DNA of 64,000 nucleotides from Acidocella sp. Lineage in GTDB: Bacteria > Pseudomonadota > Alphaproteobacteria > Acetobacterales > Acetobacteraceae. Positions within the stretch are counted from its first letter, which is position 1; each line of letters opens with the position of its first letter. The notes under the pieces were generated by a model. It was not told the DNA's origin and did not search any database. It saw nothing but the letters and a program-made list of their open reading frames with translations. Made by a program: the position numbers and the translations under genes. This document shows, in pieces, positions 9,779 through 17,331 of this stretch. Location of the stretch: the NCBI RefSeq assembly GCF_027352905.1, contig NZ_DAIEIF010000043.1:1-64000 (forward strand), given 5' to 3'.

Positions 9779-9915
9779 AAGGGAGATACTCCAGGCAGAA
9801 ATTTGAAAGAGCAACTTAACCCAGACGGGCGGCGGAAACAACCCTGCCCGCAGCCTACCACCGGCCAGGTGTTCTTCATCAAACGAAACACGCTCCAACT
9901 TTGTTTAACGAGTTC

Positions 9916-9965
9916 AACCATCTGATTTGAAACCCTCGCTTCCGATCAGATGATTGTTGCTCTAG
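9916..9965 (-). repeat. Dispersed palindromic repeat, copy 2
   Basis: Read on the minus strand it opens CTAGAGCAACAATCATCTGA and closes with TCAAATCAGATGGTTGAA, a near copy of the repeat at 3012-3067. The CTAG at its edge provides the TAG stop codon of folK. It lies between folK and rpoZ, which point the same way, so if it terminates transcription it would separate folK from the rpoZ-rsh operon. Confidence 0.75.
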
Positions 9966-10459
9966 TCATGCCAGGGTTCGATTGGTTGCGGGGGCAAGTC
10001 CGCCAGCAAGGTCGCAATTCCCAGCCCCAGGGCCGGGTGCCGCCAATTGGCGGCCACGTCGAGCAGGGGCCGCAGCACGAAGGCGCGCAGATGGGCGCGT
10101 GGATGCGGCAGAACCGGGTCCGGCTCGGTGCGGAGAATCCCGTTGATGTCGATGATATCGAGATCGAGCGTGCGGGCGGCGTTGGGCGCGCCCCGCTGCC
10201 GCCCGAACCGGGCCTCGATGCCTTGCAAGACGGATAACAGAGCTTCCGGCGCCGCGTTGCCTTCCAGGCGGATCATCCCGTTACAATAATCCGGCTGGTT
10301 GCTGGCCGGTATGGCGGCGGTGCGGTACCAGGATGAAAGCGCCACGAAACCAAGCTCCGGCAAGGCGCTCACCGCGGCCGCCGCTGCCGCCTCGCAGCTT
10401 TGCCTCACGCCCGCCTGGCCGGGGGCCGGCAGGTTGGCACCGATGGCGATCAGGATCAT
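9962..10459 (-). CDS. folK: 2-amino-4-hydroxy-6-hydroxymethyldihydropteridine pyrophosphokinase
   Basis: HPPK of folate synthesis, transferring pyrophosphate from ATP to the pterin. Motifs are IAIGANL at the N-terminus, the pterin-loop segment LSSWYRTAAIP, GRQRGAPNAARTLDLDI (the Arg and Asp-x-Asp contact ATP/Mg) and LPHPRAHLRAFVL. ATG 10459 starts directly at the beta1 strand (MILIAIGAN) and gives 165 aa, the usual length; an upstream in-frame ATG at 10480 lacks a ribosome binding site. It is divergent from the NYN-domain gene with about 114 bp between starts. Its TAG stop lies in a palindromic repeat. Confidence 0.92.
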   Translation of the reverse strand: MILIAIGANLPAPGQAGVRQSCEAAAAAAVSALPELGFVALSSWYRTAAIPASNQPDYCNGMIRLEGNAAPEALLSVLQGIEARFGRQRGAPNAARTLDLDIIDINGILRTEPDPVLPHPRAHLRAFVLRPLLDVAANWRHPALGLGIATLLADLPPQPIEPWHD

Positions 10460-10573
10460 AAGCCTGCCCGGAAGGAGCATTGGAGGCGCGGTGGACTTCG
10501 CTCATTGAGAGTGACTGGCATTGGCGACACCGGGTTACCGCATTTCATTCATATCATTCAAGGGCAATTCCTT

Positions 10574-11143
10574 ATGAGAAATTCACAACCAGAGCGCACC
10601 GCCCTGTTCATAGACGGCGCCAATCTTCACGGCGCGGCGCGCGGCCTGGGCATCGATATCGATTATCGCAAGCTGCTGGCTTATTTTGAAAATAAAACCA
10701 ACCTGCTGCGCGCCTATTACTACGCCGCCCTGCTGGAGACGGATGAATATTCCCCTTTGAAGCCGCTGACCGACTGGCTGGCCTATAACGGCTACAGCCT
10801 CGTCACCAAGCCGGCGAAAGAATTCACCGACGCGCAAGGACGCCGTCGCATCAAGGGCAATATGGATATCGAGCTCGCGATCGACATGCTGGAGCTGGCC
10901 CCGGCGCTCGATCACGCCGTGCTGTTCTCCGGCGATTCGGATTTCCGCAGGCTGGTGGAGGCGATGCAGCGCAAAGGGGTACGGGTCAGCGTCGTCTCGA
11001 CCATCCGCACCAGCCCGCCGATGATCGCCGATGAATTGCGCCGTCAAGCCGACCACTTCATCGATCTGGCCGATATCGCCGGGGCCTTCGTCCGCGAGCC
11101 CGGCGAGGGCCGCGCCCGCGCCGAGCGGGAGATGGAGGCGTGA
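10574..11143 (+). CDS. NYN domain protein (LabA/DUF88 family, PIN-like nuclease)
   Basis: LabA-like member of the NYN/PIN nuclease superfamily, 189 aa, expected to act on RNA. The acidic metal-binding positions are visible in TALFIDGANLHGAA, GNMDIELAIDMLE and AVLFSGDSDFRRLVEAM, and all key Asp residues are present. ATG 10574 fits the family start; an open frame upstream to 10400 is folK-antisense shadow. The stop overlaps the GTG start of the family-5 uracil-DNA glycosylase (GTGA), implying coupled translation. Its target RNA is unknown. Confidence 0.9.
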   Translation: MRNSQPERTALFIDGANLHGAARGLGIDIDYRKLLAYFENKTNLLRAYYYAALLETDEYSPLKPLTDWLAYNGYSLVTKPAKEFTDAQGRRRIKGNMDIELAIDMLELAPALDHAVLFSGDSDFRRLVEAMQRKGVRVSVVSTIRTSPPMIADELRRQADHFIDLADIAGAFVREPGEGRARAEREMEA

Positions 11144-11793
11144 AGGAACCGCCCGCTCCCAGCCGCGACTGCCCGCTCTGTCCCCGGCTCGTCGCCTACC
11201 GGGAGGAATACCGCGCCCTGCACCCGGATTGGTTCAACGCGCCGGTGCCGAGCTTCGGCCCACTCGCGGCGCGGCTGCTCGTGGTGGGGCAGGCGCCGGG
11301 GGTGAACGGCGCCAACCGCACCGGCCGCCCCTTCACCGGCGATGTGGCGGGGCGGCTCCTCTACCCCGCTCTGGTCAGATTCGGCTTCGCTCAGGGGCGT
11401 TTCCTGGAGCGGCCGGATGATGGCCTTACCTTGACCGATTGCCGCGTGACCAACGCCGTGCGCTGCGCCCCGCCCCAGCACAAGCTGGAAAATTCCGACA
11501 AGCTCCACTGCCTGCCCTTCCTCGCCGCCGAAATCGCGGCGATGCCGCGGCTGCGCGTTCTGCTCGCCCTCGGCGTCAAGGCCCATGAATCGAGCCTGCA
11601 GAGCCTCAAGCTGAAACCCCGGGCGTTTCCGTTCAAGCACGGCGCCCTGCACCACCTGCCGGGGGGCCTCGTCCTCGCCGACAGCTTTCATACCTCGCAA
11701 TATAACGTGAACACGGGCCGCATTTCCCAGGCGATGTTCGATGATGTCATCGCCCGCATCAAATCCGCCCTGGCGGAGCCTATTTGTTCCTGA
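11140..11793 (+). CDS. Uracil-DNA glycosylase, family 5 (UDGb)
   Basis: Family-5 uracil-DNA glycosylase, 217 aa, GTG start. Four Cys fit the Fe-S cluster pattern: Cys11 and Cys14 (CPLC), Cys109 (AVRCAPP) and Cys124 (LHCLPF). Motif 1 is VVGQAPGVNGANRTGRPF and motif 2 is SFHTSQYNVNTG. Family-5 enzymes act on uracil and other deaminated bases. All four cluster ligands are present, unlike in the family-4 enzyme at the left edge. It overlaps the NYN gene upstream by 4 bp and runs 14 bp into the 3' end of the convergent smpB gene. Confidence 0.92.
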   Translation: MKEPPAPSRDCPLCPRLVAYREEYRALHPDWFNAPVPSFGPLAARLLVVGQAPGVNGANRTGRPFTGDVAGRLLYPALVRFGFAQGRFLERPDDGLTLTDCRVTNAVRCAPPQHKLENSDKLHCLPFLAAEIAAMPRLRVLLALGVKAHESSLQSLKLKPRAFPFKHGALHHLPGGLVLADSFHTSQYNVNTGRISQAMFDDVIARIKSALAEPICS

Positions 11794-12262
11794 GCAGCCT
11801 CGCCTTGTCGCGCTGCCAGTCGCGCGCCGCCTCCGCCTGGCGCTTATCCGCCTTCTGCTTGCCCTCGGCGATGCCAAGCACCACTTTCGCCAGCCCGCGC
11901 GGGTTGAAGAACACCTCCAGCGGCACCACGGTGCGGCGCTCCCGGGCGATGGCCGCGTGGATCTGGCGCAACTCCTTGCGTTTCACCAGCAGCTTGCGCG
12001 GCGCGCGCGTCTCGAACCGCGACAGCACCCCGCCCTGATATTCCGGGATGTACATGTTGAACAAATAGAGCTCGCCATCGCGCTCGCCCGCCCAGGCCTC
12101 GTTGAGCTGGGCGCGGCCCAGCCGCAGCGATTTCACCTCCACCCCGCGCAGCACGAGTCCCGCCTCGATGGTCGAGAGGATCTTGTAATCATGCCGGGCC
12201 TTGCGGTTCTGCGCCGCCGTGCCGTGGGCGATGAACTGGTTTTTCTTCGGCGGGTCGCTCAA
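11780..12262 (-). CDS. smpB: SsrA-binding protein (trans-translation)
   Basis: Binds tmRNA and delivers it to stalled ribosomes. It has the N-terminal NRKARHDY, VLRGVEVKSLR in the beta-barrel, and a basic C-terminal tail (KRQAEAARDWQRDKARLL) that reads the mRNA channel. Length 160 aa is normal. The start overlaps the dapA stop by 4 bp, so dapA-smpB is an operon, an order common in alphaproteobacteria. Its 3' end overlaps the convergent UDGb gene by 14 bp. No tmRNA gene was recognised in this window. Confidence 0.95.
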   Translation of the reverse strand: MSDPPKKNQFIAHGTAAQNRKARHDYKILSTIEAGLVLRGVEVKSLRLGRAQLNEAWAGERDGELYLFNMYIPEYQGGVLSRFETRAPRKLLVKRKELRQIHAAIARERRTVVPLEVFFNPRGLAKVVLGIAEGKQKADKRQAEAARDWQRDKARLLRNK

Positions 12263-13137
12263 ATCAGCAAGCCGGTTTCACGCATCGCGGTGCGTACCTG
12301 CTCGGCGGAGGCGGGCGAGACCGGCACCAGCGGCAGACGCACGTGGTTGGCGCCAAAACCCAGCAGCGAGGCGGCGAATTTCACCGGCCCGGGATTGCTC
12401 TCGCAGAACATCGCGTCATGCAGCGGCAGCAGATGCATCTGCAGGTCGAGCGCCTTCTGGGTTTCGCCCCGGCTCCAGGCCTGGTGGATGGCGGCGCACA
12501 GCCCCGGCGCCACATTGGCGGTAACCGAGATGCAGCCATGGCCACCGCTCGCCAGATAGCCGATGAGCGTATGATCCTCTCCGGAAAGCTGGATGAAATC
12601 CGCCCCGCAGGCACGGCGGGTATGCAAGGGGCGGGACAGATTGGCGGTCGCGTCCTTCACCCCGGCGATGTTCTTGATTCCGGCCAGGCGCGCCATGGTC
12701 TCGACCGACATGTCGATCACCGAACGGCCAGGAATATTATAAATGATGACGGGGATGGATATGGATTCCGCCACCGCCTTGAAATGCTGGTAAAGCCCTT
12801 CCTGGGTCGGCTTGTTGTAATAGGGCGTGACGACCAGCACCGCGTCCGCCCCCGCGGTCTCGGCATGGAGGGCCAAAGCGATGGCCTCGGCGGTTGAGTT
12901 GGAGCCCGCCCCGGCGATCACCGGAACCCGCCGCCGCGCGGATTTGATGGCGAGTTCAACCACATGCTTATGTTCCTCATGACTGAGGGTCGGCGATTCG
13001 CCCGTGGTGCCGACCGGCACGATGCCATTGGTGCCTTCCGCGATCTGCCAATCGATGAGACGGGCATAGGCGTCGGCGTCAATGCTGCCATCGTCGCGCA
13101 TCGGCGTTATGAGAGCGGTGAAAGAGCCGTGAAACAT
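12259..13137 (-). CDS. dapA: 4-hydroxy-tetrahydrodipicolinate synthase
   Basis: Condenses pyruvate with aspartate semialdehyde in lysine and diaminopimelate synthesis. It is a 292-aa TIM barrel with GTTGESPTLSHEEH (Thr-Thr of the triad), VVTPYYNKPTQEGLY (catalytic Tyr), the Schiff-base Lys in NIAGVKDAT (about residue 161), and YNIPGRSVIDM (substrate-binding Arg). All key residues are intact. It is divergent from the lytic transglycosylase gene at 13235, with 97 bp between them, and is followed by smpB. Confidence 0.96.
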   Translation of the reverse strand: MFHGSFTALITPMRDDGSIDADAYARLIDWQIAEGTNGIVPVGTTGESPTLSHEEHKHVVELAIKSARRRVPVIAGAGSNSTAEAIALALHAETAGADAVLVVTPYYNKPTQEGLYQHFKAVAESISIPVIIYNIPGRSVIDMSVETMARLAGIKNIAGVKDATANLSRPLHTRRACGADFIQLSGEDHTLIGYLASGGHGCISVTANVAPGLCAAIHQAWSRGETQKALDLQMHLLPLHDAMFCESNPGPVKFAASLLGFGANHVRLPLVPVSPASAEQVRTAMRETGLLI

Positions 13138-13234
13138 ATCGCATCCTTGGGAGAGCTGATCGCCGTTTCAACTAATCCCCTCCACCGGGCGCGGCAAGGT
13201 TCCCGTCGGAAGAGGGGCCTGCTAAACAAGCGGC

Positions 13235-14815
13235 ATGAAAATCCTGGCCGCCCTGCCCGTGCTGCTATGGCCCGCCTGCGCCTGGGCGCAGAACGCCATC
13301 TCCCCGCAGATCATGACCGATGTTCAGGCCGGGCAATTCTCCCAGGCGGAACAGCTCGCCGCCGCCGCCGGCGACCCGCTGGTGGAAAAACTCGTCACCT
13401 TTTTCCGCCTCACCAGCCCGGGTGGAGGCAGCGCCGAGGAAATCCAGGCCTTCATCACCGAAAATCCGGACTGGCCGATGCAAGGCTTACTCAAGCTGCG
13501 CGAGATCCAGGCCTCCGGCATGTATGAGCCGCCCGTTCCCACCCTCATCCCCCCTTTCCTCGCCCAGGCGGAGGCTCTGCATGAGGCCGGGCAGGACGAT
13601 GCGGCGGCCGATCTCTGGCAAAGCCAGGGCGAATCCGCCATGAGCGCCGCCAGCACGGAGCAGCAATATATGTTCTGGCCGGCTCAGAACACGCTTGCCC
13701 GCGCCCTGTTGCAGGAAGGCGATGCGACGCGCGCCTACCAGGTCATCACCGCCGTGGCGACCGTGCCGGGGCATGAACAGACTCTCGACCAGGAGTTTCT
13801 CGCCGGTTTCGTGTCGCTGCGTTTTCTCAACCGGCCCGACCAAGCCGCCATCTGGTTTCGCCGGCTCGCCGCCGCCTCGCCCGCCGTCATCACCCAGGCG
13901 CGGGCCTATTATTGGCTCGCCCGCGCCGAAACCGGAGCCCAGGCGGCGGCGGATTATGCCCGCGCCGCCGTTTATGCCGACACATATTACGGCCAGCTCG
14001 CCGCGCTGGCGCTGGGCGATACGCCTGAGCAGCTGGCGGCGCGCATCAAGGCGGTGAGCGAACCCGGCTTCTCGGTGGAAGACGCGCTCGATTTCGGCCT
14101 GGGAGAGCTGCCGCGCGCCGCCGTGCTGCTGGTGCAGATGAATGACCCGCACGACGCGGTGATTTTTCTCAACCGCATCGGCCAGACGGCCTTGAACGAC
14201 AAATCCCGCGTGATGGCGGCCCGGCTCGCTCTGGGCCTGGGCTACCCCCAATCGGCGGTGGCCATCGCCCGTTATGCCGGGATCAACGGCCAGATGCTGC
14301 TGCCCGATGGCTGGCCCCGCCCCTATGATCCGCCCGCCGCCACGCTCGACCCCGCCATCTCGCTCGGCATCATGCGCCAGGAAAGCAGTTTCGACCCCAC
14401 GGTGGTTTCCGGCGCGGGAGCGATCGGCCTGATGCAGCTTCTGCCCTCCACCGCCCGGCGTACCGGGGCCAAATATGGTCTGCCCGCCAATAATCTGTTC
14501 GACCCGGACCAGAACATGGCGCTGGGCGCGGCCTATCTGGCGCAAGAGATCCAGAATTTCGGGGAGTGTCTGCCGCTCGCCATCGCCGCCTATAATGCGG
14601 GGCCGACCAATGTGGCCAACTGGCTGGCCGTGAACGGCGACCCGGAGATGGGAAGGCGGGAGGGCGGCGCCGATATCATCGACTGGATCGAGGAAATACC
14701 CTTCTCCGAAACCCGCAACTATGTGCAGCGCGTCTCCGAGAACATCACCATCTACCGCGCCCTGCAAACCGGCTCGGCCGAGATGCCGGAGGCCAAATGG
14801 CTCAAGCCGCGTTGA
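13235..14815 (+). CDS. Lytic transglycosylase (Slt70-like), exported, paralogue
   Basis: Second soluble lytic transglycosylase of the window, 526 aa. A clear signal peptide, MKILAALPVLLWPACAWAQ, is followed by a long helical domain. The SLT catalytic domain has its Glu in GIMRQESSFDPTVVSG, then GAIGLMQLLPSTARR and IAAYNAGPTNVANW. Its 3' end overlaps pgpA by 19 bp, which suggests coupled expression. The dapA/slt divergent pair recurs in related alphaproteobacteria. Confidence 0.92.
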   Translation: MKILAALPVLLWPACAWAQNAISPQIMTDVQAGQFSQAEQLAAAAGDPLVEKLVTFFRLTSPGGGSAEEIQAFITENPDWPMQGLLKLREIQASGMYEPPVPTLIPPFLAQAEALHEAGQDDAAADLWQSQGESAMSAASTEQQYMFWPAQNTLARALLQEGDATRAYQVITAVATVPGHEQTLDQEFLAGFVSLRFLNRPDQAAIWFRRLAAASPAVITQARAYYWLARAETGAQAAADYARAAVYADTYYGQLAALALGDTPEQLAARIKAVSEPGFSVEDALDFGLGELPRAAVLLVQMNDPHDAVIFLNRIGQTALNDKSRVMAARLALGLGYPQSAVAIARYAGINGQMLLPDGWPRPYDPPAATLDPAISLGIMRQESSFDPTVVSGAGAIGLMQLLPSTARRTGAKYGLPANNLFDPDQNMALGAAYLAQEIQNFGECLPLAIAAYNAGPTNVANWLAVNGDPEMGRREGGADIIDWIEEIPFSETRNYVQRVSENITIYRALQTGSAEMPEAKWLKPR

Positions 14816-15258
14816 CCCCCTGGCGCTGCATCGCCTCCGGGCTGGGCGCGGGCCGCGCGCCGGCGGCCCCCGGCACGTGCGGCTCACTTTTGGGGTTGGC
14901 GCTTGGCTGCCTGCTGCTGCATGCCGGGCATAAGGCCCTGCTGGCGGGTGTCATTCTCATCGCCGCCATCGGCCTTTACGCCATCGCCCGGCTACCGGAA
15001 GCGGCTGAGGACCCCGGCTGGATCGTCATCGATGAAATCGCCGGGCAAATGATTCCTCTCCTCGCTCTTTCCTCCGTGACGCCGCTGGGGGCCGCGCTCT
15101 GCTTCATCCTCTTCCGCATCTTCGATATTTGGAAGCCGGGGCCGGTGGCCTGGGCGGACAGGCGCAAGGATGCCTATGGCATCATGGGGGACGATGTCGT
15201 TGCCGGGCTGCTGGCCTGGCTTGCCGTGCTGGCTGTCGGACTGGCGGTGCCGTTATGA
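14797..15258 (+). CDS. pgpA: Phosphatidylglycerophosphatase A
   Basis: Inner-membrane phosphatase that makes phosphatidylglycerol. It shows APGTCGSLLGLALG, the metal-binding WIVIDEIAGQMIPL, FRIFDIWKPGPV and GIMGDDVVAG, all typical of PgpA, with about three hydrophobic segments. Length 153 aa is normal. It begins inside the slt gene and its stop overlaps pncC by 4 bp, so it is the second gene of an slt-pgpA-pncC-panB run. Confidence 0.93.
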   Translation: MAQAALTPWRCIASGLGAGRAPAAPGTCGSLLGLALGCLLLHAGHKALLAGVILIAAIGLYAIARLPEAAEDPGWIVIDEIAGQMIPLLALSSVTPLGAALCFILFRIFDIWKPGPVAWADRRKDAYGIMGDDVVAGLLAWLAVLAVGLAVPL

Positions 15259-15728
15259 GCGCGCCTGCCCTCGTCGCACTGTTCAAACGGAAGGGGCTGC
15301 GCCTGACCACGGCGGAGAGCTGCACCGGCGGGCTGGTGGCGGGAGCCGTTACCGCCGTTCCCGGCTCCTCCGCCGTGTTCACCCATGGCTTCATCACCTA
15401 CGCCAATGAGGCCAAAACGCAGATGCTGGGCGTGCCGGAGGCGATGCTGGGAGCCCATGGCGCGGTCTCGGCCGAGGTAGCGCGGGCGATGGCGGAAGGC
15501 GCGCGGGCGCGCTCCGGCGCGGATTACGGCGTCTCGGTCACCGGGGTGGCGGGCCCTGATGGCGGCAGCGCCGAGAAGCCGGTGGGAACGGTTTGGTTTG
15601 GCCTGGCCGGGCCAGACGGAACCACGGCGCAGCATCAATTATTCCAGGGAGACCGGGCGGAGATCCGGGCGCAAGCCGTCGCCTTTGCCATCTCTTTGCT
15701 GGAACAAGCGGGGGTAATGGCGGCATGA
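15255..15728 (+). CDS. pncC: Nicotinamide-nucleotide amidohydrolase (CinA C-terminal domain)
   Basis: Deamidates NMN to nicotinate mononucleotide. It is a stand-alone CinA C-terminal domain of 157 aa with LTTAESCTGGLVAGAVT, VPGSSAVFTHGFITYANEAK and GVSVTGVAGPDGGSAEKPVG. The N-terminal MoCF domain found in long CinA proteins is absent, as in E. coli PncC. ATG 15255 overlaps the pgpA stop (ATGA); the open frame to 15129 is a pgpA shadow. It overlaps panB by 4 bp. Confidence 0.92.
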   Translation: MSAPALVALFKRKGLRLTTAESCTGGLVAGAVTAVPGSSAVFTHGFITYANEAKTQMLGVPEAMLGAHGAVSAEVARAMAEGARARSGADYGVSVTGVAGPDGGSAEKPVGTVWFGLAGPDGTTAQHQLFQGDRAEIRAQAVAFAISLLEQAGVMAA

Positions 15729-16504
15729 GCAAAAATCTGAGCGTCTGGGACAAAGCCAAGCGCGAGGGGCGGAAGATGACGATGGTCACCGCCTATGATT
15801 TCGGCGCGGCGCGAATGGCCGAGGCGGCCGGGCTGGACGCGGTGCTGATCGGCGATTCCCTCGGCATGGTGGTGCAGGGCGAGGCGGATACGCTGCCCGT
15901 GCGGCTGGAAGAGATCGAGTATCATACCCGTATCGTCGCGCGCGGCGTGAGCAAGCTTCTCGTGATGGCCGATCTGCCTTTCGGCAGTTTCGAGGCCGGC
16001 CCGGCGCAGGCCTTCGCCGCCGCCGCCCGGCTGCTGAAGGCGGGGGCTCATATCGTCAAGCTGGAAGGGGGCGGGCCGATGGTGGAGACGGTGACTTTTC
16101 TTTCCCAGCGGGCCATTCCCGTCTGCGCCCATATCGGTCTCACACCCCAGCATGTCCGCCAGATTGGCGGCTTCAAGCGCCAGGGCAAAACCCCGGAGGC
16201 GGCGGCGCGGCTGCTGGAGGACGCGCTGGCGTTGCAAGATGCCGGGGCGCGCATTTTATTGATGGAGGCGATACCCTCGGACCTGGCGGCGGAGGTAACC
16301 GCCCGGCTGTCCATCCCCACCATCGGCATCGGCGCCGGCCCCGCCACGGACGGCCAGGTCCTCGTGTTTCACGACGTGCTGGGGTTAAGTCCGGACCGCG
16401 CCCCCTCCTTCTCCAAGAAATACATGGAGGGCTTCACGCTGATGACCACCGCGCTTGGCGATTACGCCCGCGAGGTGCGGGAGGGCGCCTTCCCCTCCCC
16501 TTAG
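15725..16504 (+). CDS. panB: 3-methyl-2-oxobutanoate hydroxymethyltransferase
   Basis: First committed step of pantothenate synthesis, making ketopantoate from ketoisovalerate. It is a 259-aa TIM barrel with TMVTAYDFGAARMAE, the metal-binding GDSLGMVVQGE, the catalytic-Glu segment LMEAIPSDLA and IPTIGIGAGPATDGQVLV. ATG 15725 overlaps the pncC stop by 4 bp and matches the family start; an open frame to 15593 is shadow. It is the last gene of the operon; a diverged palindromic repeat follows. Confidence 0.95.
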   Translation: MSKNLSVWDKAKREGRKMTMVTAYDFGAARMAEAAGLDAVLIGDSLGMVVQGEADTLPVRLEEIEYHTRIVARGVSKLLVMADLPFGSFEAGPAQAFAAAARLLKAGAHIVKLEGGGPMVETVTFLSQRAIPVCAHIGLTPQHVRQIGGFKRQGKTPEAAARLLEDALALQDAGARILLMEAIPSDLAAEVTARLSIPTIGIGAGPATDGQVLVFHDVLGLSPDRAPSFSKKYMEGFTLMTTALGDYAREVREGAFPSP

Positions 16505-16517
16505 ATGTCTGGACGCG

Positions 16518-16563
16518 CAACTTTCTCCGATCAAATGAGGCTATTCGATTGGATGTTGCTCTA
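16518..16563 (-). repeat. Dispersed palindromic repeat, copy 3 (diverged)
   Basis: On the minus strand it opens CTAGAGCAACATCCAATCGA and closes near AAAGTTGC, so GCAAC and GTTGC form the outer arms. The opening CTAGAGCAAC is identical to copy 2, but the inner core has drifted. It lies between the convergent panB and CBS-BON genes, and its CTAG supplies the TAG stop of the CBS-BON gene. Confidence 0.6.
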
Positions 16564-17268
16564 GCTCGCGGCGGGAAAGGCGATACCGGAGCCGGGATCG
16601 ACATAGAGCAGCTCGTCCTTGACCTCTTTCACCCCGGGCACGTTTTCGGCGATGGTCAGCACGGCGCGGCGCTCCTCATCGGAGAAGATCGTCCCTTCCA
16701 GCGTTACCACCCGGTCCTTCACCTTCACGTGCAGGCCGGAGCGGGGCGCCCATTTGGCCCGGGCCAGTTCCGTCTCGATCCTGGTTTTGATCTCGTCATC
16801 GCTCCCGCATTCCTGGCGCTCGCGCAAAAGTTGGTTAACGAGAGCACGCAGTAGATCGGCCCGGCTGACGACACCGACCAGTTGGTTATCTTCCAATACT
16901 GGCAGGCGTTTGATCCGCTTACGAAGCATGAGTTGCGAGACCTCACTCAGCGAGGTATCCGGCGTGACGAAGATAGGGTGATGGGTCATCACGCCGCTGA
17001 CATGACGGGAATGGGTGGCAACGTAATCTGCCGCCGCCGCCGCCGGACGCAGCAGGGATTTCAACCAGCCCGCGGGCTCGCCCTCGGTGCCGAGTTCGGC
17101 GCGGCGGAGCAAATCCCCCTCCGTCACCATGCCCACGAGCGCGCCACGCTCATCGAGCACCGGCAGCCCGCTGATATGGTTGGAAACCATGATCCGCGCC
17201 GCATCCAGCAATGTGGTCTGCGGCTGCACCGAGATCACGTTACGGACCATCACCTCCGAGACTTTCAT
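16561..17268 (-). CDS. CBS-pair and BON domain protein, predicted FNR target
   Basis: 235-aa protein with two N-terminal CBS motifs (MVRNVISVQPQTTLLDAARI and VMTHHPIFVTPDTSLSEV, each with an SGLPVLD/KRLPVLE strand) and a C-terminal BON domain (RVVTLEGTIFSDEERRA). CBS pairs bind adenosyl ligands; the partner is unknown. ATG 17268 is preferred because GGAGG lies 9 bp upstream. An in-frame ATG at 17304 would sit upstream of the predicted transcription start. A perfect FNR box at 17318-17331 and a -10 at 17290-17295 lie ahead, implying induction at low oxygen. This recalls the hypoxia-induced CBS protein Hrp1 of Mycobacterium, though no orthology is claimed. Confidence 0.88.
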   Translation of the reverse strand: MKVSEVMVRNVISVQPQTTLLDAARIMVSNHISGLPVLDERGALVGMVTEGDLLRRAELGTEGEPAGWLKSLLRPAAAAADYVATHSRHVSGVMTHHPIFVTPDTSLSEVSQLMLRKRIKRLPVLEDNQLVGVVSRADLLRALVNQLLRERQECGSDDEIKTRIETELARAKWAPRSGLHVKVKDRVVTLEGTIFSDEERRAVLTIAENVPGVKEVKDELLYVDPGSGIAFPAAS

Positions 17269-17289
17269 GACATCCTCCATTCGGTCTTG

Positions 17290-17331
17290 TTTATCGCCGG
17301 CCATGAATCATCCCGCCTTGATACGTATCAA
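17290..17331 (-). promoter_or_regulatory. FNR-dependent promoter (perfect FNR box plus -10)
   Basis: TTGATACGTATCAA at 17318-17331 is an exact match to the FNR consensus TTGAT-N4-ATCAA. On the minus strand, 22 bp separate it from GATAAA (17295-17290), which places the box centre at -41.5 from a start near 17283, the class II activation geometry. The 5' leader to ATG 17268 would be about 15 nt and includes GGAGG. The box overlaps the last codons of the FNR-type gene. Confidence 0.75.

Noticed and set aside
13487-14887. 466-codon minus-strand frame across the second lytic transglycosylase
   Set aside because: The plus strand carries a complete Slt domain with signal peptide and catalytic Glu; the minus frame has no recognisable domain.
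16561-17304. Longer CBS-BON start codon at 17304
   Set aside because: It would lie upstream of the predicted FNR-dependent transcription start; ATG 17268 has GGAGG and fits the CBS family start.
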